From CAWEDP01 sp963807925 (GTDB lineage: Bacteria; Acidobacteriota; Vicinamibacteria; Vicinamibacterales; CAVVIG01), in assembly GCA_963807925.1 (NCBI GenBank), contig CAWEDP010000004.1, positions 1 through 64,000 of the forward strand: a stretch of 64,000 bases of DNA. Reading direction: 5' to 3'. Position numbers and translations under genes: made by a program. Under the pieces are notes generated by a model. It did no database searches and was not told where the DNA came from. It worked only from the letters and a program-made list of their open reading frames with translations. How positions within the stretch are numbered: the first letter of the stretch is position 1; each line of letters starts with the position of its first letter. Positions 62,117 through 64,000 of this stretch are shown one piece after another.

Positions 62117-64000
62117 CTACTGCCGATAGACGCCCGCGGCCCGGAAGTCGCCGGCCTTGACGATCGACAGCTGATCGAGGCTCACGTGCCGCCGGAACGC
62201 GGCGTTCACCTGATCCACGGTGAGCGCTTCGAGCGCGGCATCCAGGCGTTGGTCCCACACTAGCGTTCGTCCGAACTCCTCGCGAATCGCCAGCAGATTC
62301 ACCAGCGCGGCATCCTGCGTGCGCCCGACGATGCGTTGATCGTGGAGTGCTTTCTTGGCGGTGGCGACCTCGTCTGCGGTGAAGCCGGTGGCGAGCGCCT
62401 TCGCCAGTTCGTCGCGGAAGCTGGCTTCGACCTTCGGCGTGTTCAGCGGGTTGCTGATGGCCACGCCGCCGAAGCTGGCGGCATTGCCGGCCGTCGGCGC
62501 CGCGAAGCGCGAATTGACGCCGTAGCTCAGGCCTTCCTGATTCCGGATGCGATTGGGCGCGCGACCCGTGATGGAGCCGCCGAACATGTAGTTCGCGAGC
62601 ACGAGCGCCGGGTAGTCCGCGTCGGTGTCGGACATCGCAAAGGCCATCCCCGCCTCGAACGTGGCGTTCTGCTTGTCCGGCGTCTCGATCGTCAGGTTCA
62701 CGGGCGCGGCCTTCTGATACGTCGAGGCCAGTCGTTCATAGCGTCCGGGTCCGGACCAGGCGCCGAGCAGCTCCGCCGCCGCCGCGCGCAGCTCCGCATC
62801 CCGGAACGGTCCGACGACGACCATCTCGCCGTGGGAGGCGCCGTAGAAGCGATCGTGGAAACTCCGCACATCGGCGATCGTCACCTTGTTGACGTCTTCG
62901 ATCTGCTCGTCGATCGTGCCGACGTAACGGACGTCGCCGCGGCGGTACGGGCTCATCGCACGGTTCAGTGCGAGCGCGGCGAGCGCCGCCGGATCGCTGC
63001 GACTGTTTTCGAGCGCCGAGACGCGCTGCCGCTTCGCCTGGTCGAGGTCGCTTTCTGAGAGCGCCGGCTCGCGCAGCATCTCGACCGCCAGACGCAGGGC
63101 CGGCACCAGATTGGCGTCGATGGTGGTGATCGTCGCCGTCGCCTGCGTGGGTCCGCCGCCGACCGTGATCCGGGCATTGAGCCTCAGCATTTCTTCCTGG
63201 AGCTCCTGGCGCGACTTGCGCTTCGTTCCGCGCGCGAGCAGCGCGCCCGCCAGTTCACCCGTGGCGCGCAGGCCGTTCAGCGATTGCTCGTCGCCGAAGC
63301 GGAGCTGAATGGCCGCCGAGACCATGGCGCCGCGTGACATCTTCGGCAGCAGCACGAGCTTCATGCCGTTGGCCAGGCTGGTGCGGGTCAGGCGTTTCTC
63401 GATGGCGGCGGGCGACGGATCGAAGGCTTCGCCTGCCGACACCGAGAGCGTCGTCTTGTAGTCCTTCAGCAGCGTCACCAGATCCGATGCCGGTGGCACG
63501 TCGGTCCGATCCGGCGCGGGAGTCGGAATGAATTCGCCGACGGTGCGGTTCGACGGCTTGAAATAGAGGCGCGCCACCCGCACGACGTCGTCCGGGGTCA
63601 CGGCCCTGATCTGGTCGTAGTTGACGAAATACAGGCGCCAGTCGCCGGCCGCAATCGTTTCGCTCAGGCCGAGCGCCGCCTGTTGCGCGTTGGCCATCCG
63701 CGCTTCCATGCCCTGGAGAATGCGCGCCTTCGCGTTGTCGACTTCCTGGGCCGTGGGCGCATCGGCCGTGACGGCGGCAATCGTGTCGAGCATGACCGTG
63801 CGCACGTCCTGCCGCGACTGATCCGCGCCGAGCGTCGCGGCCGCCACGATGAAACCGGGATCGTGGAGCTCCTGATAGCTCATCCGGACGGTGAGCGCTT
63901 TCCGGCTGTCCACGAGCGCCTTGTTCAGGCGGCCCGTGCCGGCGCCACCGCCCCGCCCGCCGCCGCTGACCATGATCGCCCCGAGCACCTCGAGGGCGGC
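62117..64000 (-). CDS. M16 peptidase, cut by the window's right edge
   Basis: The C-terminal 627 or so residues of an M16 zinc peptidase. The visible part includes the tail of one M16 pair (RMSYQELHDPGFIVAAATLG, LDTIAAVTADAPTAQEV), a linker and a second, non-zinc M16 pair (RLTRTSLANGMKLVLLPKMS, AIQLRFGDEQSLNGLRA). The zinc site HxxEH lies upstream beyond the window. Periplasmic, probably in the same transcript as the glycosyltransferase. It is a paralogue of 36717-39561 and about the same size. Confidence 0.85.
   Translation of the reverse strand, partial: AALEVLGAIMVSGGGRGGGAGTGRLNKALVDSRKALTVRMSYQELHDPGFIVAAATLGADQSRQDVRTVMLDTIAAVTADAPTAQEVDNAKARILQGMEARMANAQQAALGLSETIAAGDWRLYFVNYDQIRAVTPDDVVRVARLYFKPSNRTVGEFIPTPAPDRTDVPPASDLVTLLKDYKTTLSVSAGEAFDPSPAAIEKRLTRTSLANGMKLVLLPKMSRGAMVSAAIQLRFGDEQSLNGLRATGELAGALLARGTKRKSRQELQEEMLRLNARITVGGGPTQATATITTIDANLVPALRLAVEMLREPALSESDLDQAKRQRVSALENSRSDPAALAALALNRAMSPYRRGDVRYVGTIDEQIEDVNKVTIADVRSFHDRFYGASHGEMVVVGPFRDAELRAAAAELLGAWSGPGRYERLASTYQKAAPVNLTIETPDKQNATFEAGMAFAMSDTDADYPALVLANYMFGGSITGRAPNRIRNQEGLSYGVNSRFAAPTAGNAASFGGVAISNPLNTPKVEASFRDELAKALATGFTADEVATAKKALHDQRIVGRTQDAALVNLLAIREEFGRTLVWDQRLDAALEALTVDQVNAAFRRHVSLDQLSIVKAGDFRAAGVYRQ

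Noticed and set aside
1..64000. CRISPR arrays, tRNA or rRNA genes, transposons, prophage
   Set aside because: I saw no direct-repeat arrays with spacers, no cloverleaf or rRNA sequence, and no transposase, integrase or phage gene.

Overview
The window is GC-rich bacterial chromosome and looks like Acidobacteriota, most likely class Vicinamibacteria. The pointers are a long MacB/FtsX-type permease with an N-terminal prefix helix (ADOP type), PadR regulators translationally coupled to membrane proteins, DUF6152 proteins, a DUF1501/DUF1800 pair, M16 peptidases, quinoproteins, and a short palindromic repeat built on GTCCGGCTTCAGCCGGAC. This placement is inference from gene content. I saw no rRNA, tRNA, CRISPR array, insertion sequence or prophage.

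Layout. 1-8500 is an eroded stretch: a PadR remnant, a frameshifted ADOP permease, a tannase-family esterase, two fragments of HAMP/SpoIIE phosphatase genes, an intact PadR-membrane protein pair with a clear promoter and operator, and a frameshifted TfoX-like gene. 8660-12640 (minus) holds a three-gene overlapping envelope operon (YLDPG mini-membrane protein, methyltransferase, LtaS-like phosphatase) and a VanZ-like protein. 12768-17854 (plus) holds a kinase-ATPase-TPR signalling protein and a B12-binding radical SAM protein. 17880-23670 holds a PQQ-type quinoprotein, small secreted proteins, a DUF6152/C-terminal-domain family present both fused and as split neighbours, and arfB. 23680-27800 (minus) runs methyltransferase, DinB, TonB-dependent receptor, DUF5519. 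27900-34000 is secretory: another family member, DUF1501, DUF1800, DUF6152, a secreted protein and a di-haem cytochrome. 34178-42700 has a cupin, an APC permease, a frameshifted M16 peptidase, a zinc ribbon, a CHRD lipoprotein, a DUF5777 barrel, DUF6526 and tatC. 42759-47521 (minus) is a YbhGFSR/CecR-like efflux operon behind a 31-bp palindromic operator. 47600-52900 has a ribbon-helix-helix protein, MFS efflux, an M28 peptidase, an RRM protein, a PAP2 remnant and a free-standing DnaA domain I protein. 53000-64000 has an orphan histidine kinase, a LysR-MFS pair, an NCS1 permease divergent from a frameshifted DUF6986 lyase-like gene, a GT39-like glycosyltransferase and an M16 peptidase cut by the window edge.

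Two themes run through the window. Five otherwise intact genes are broken by single-base shifts, four of them directly beside a GTAC tetranucleotide, which is either real decay or a motif-linked sequencing error. Several genes also have a sigma70-like -10 box only 6-10 bases before the start codon and no Shine-Dalgarno sequence, which implies leaderless or near-leaderless mRNA; others have strong Shine-Dalgarno sites, so both modes coexist.
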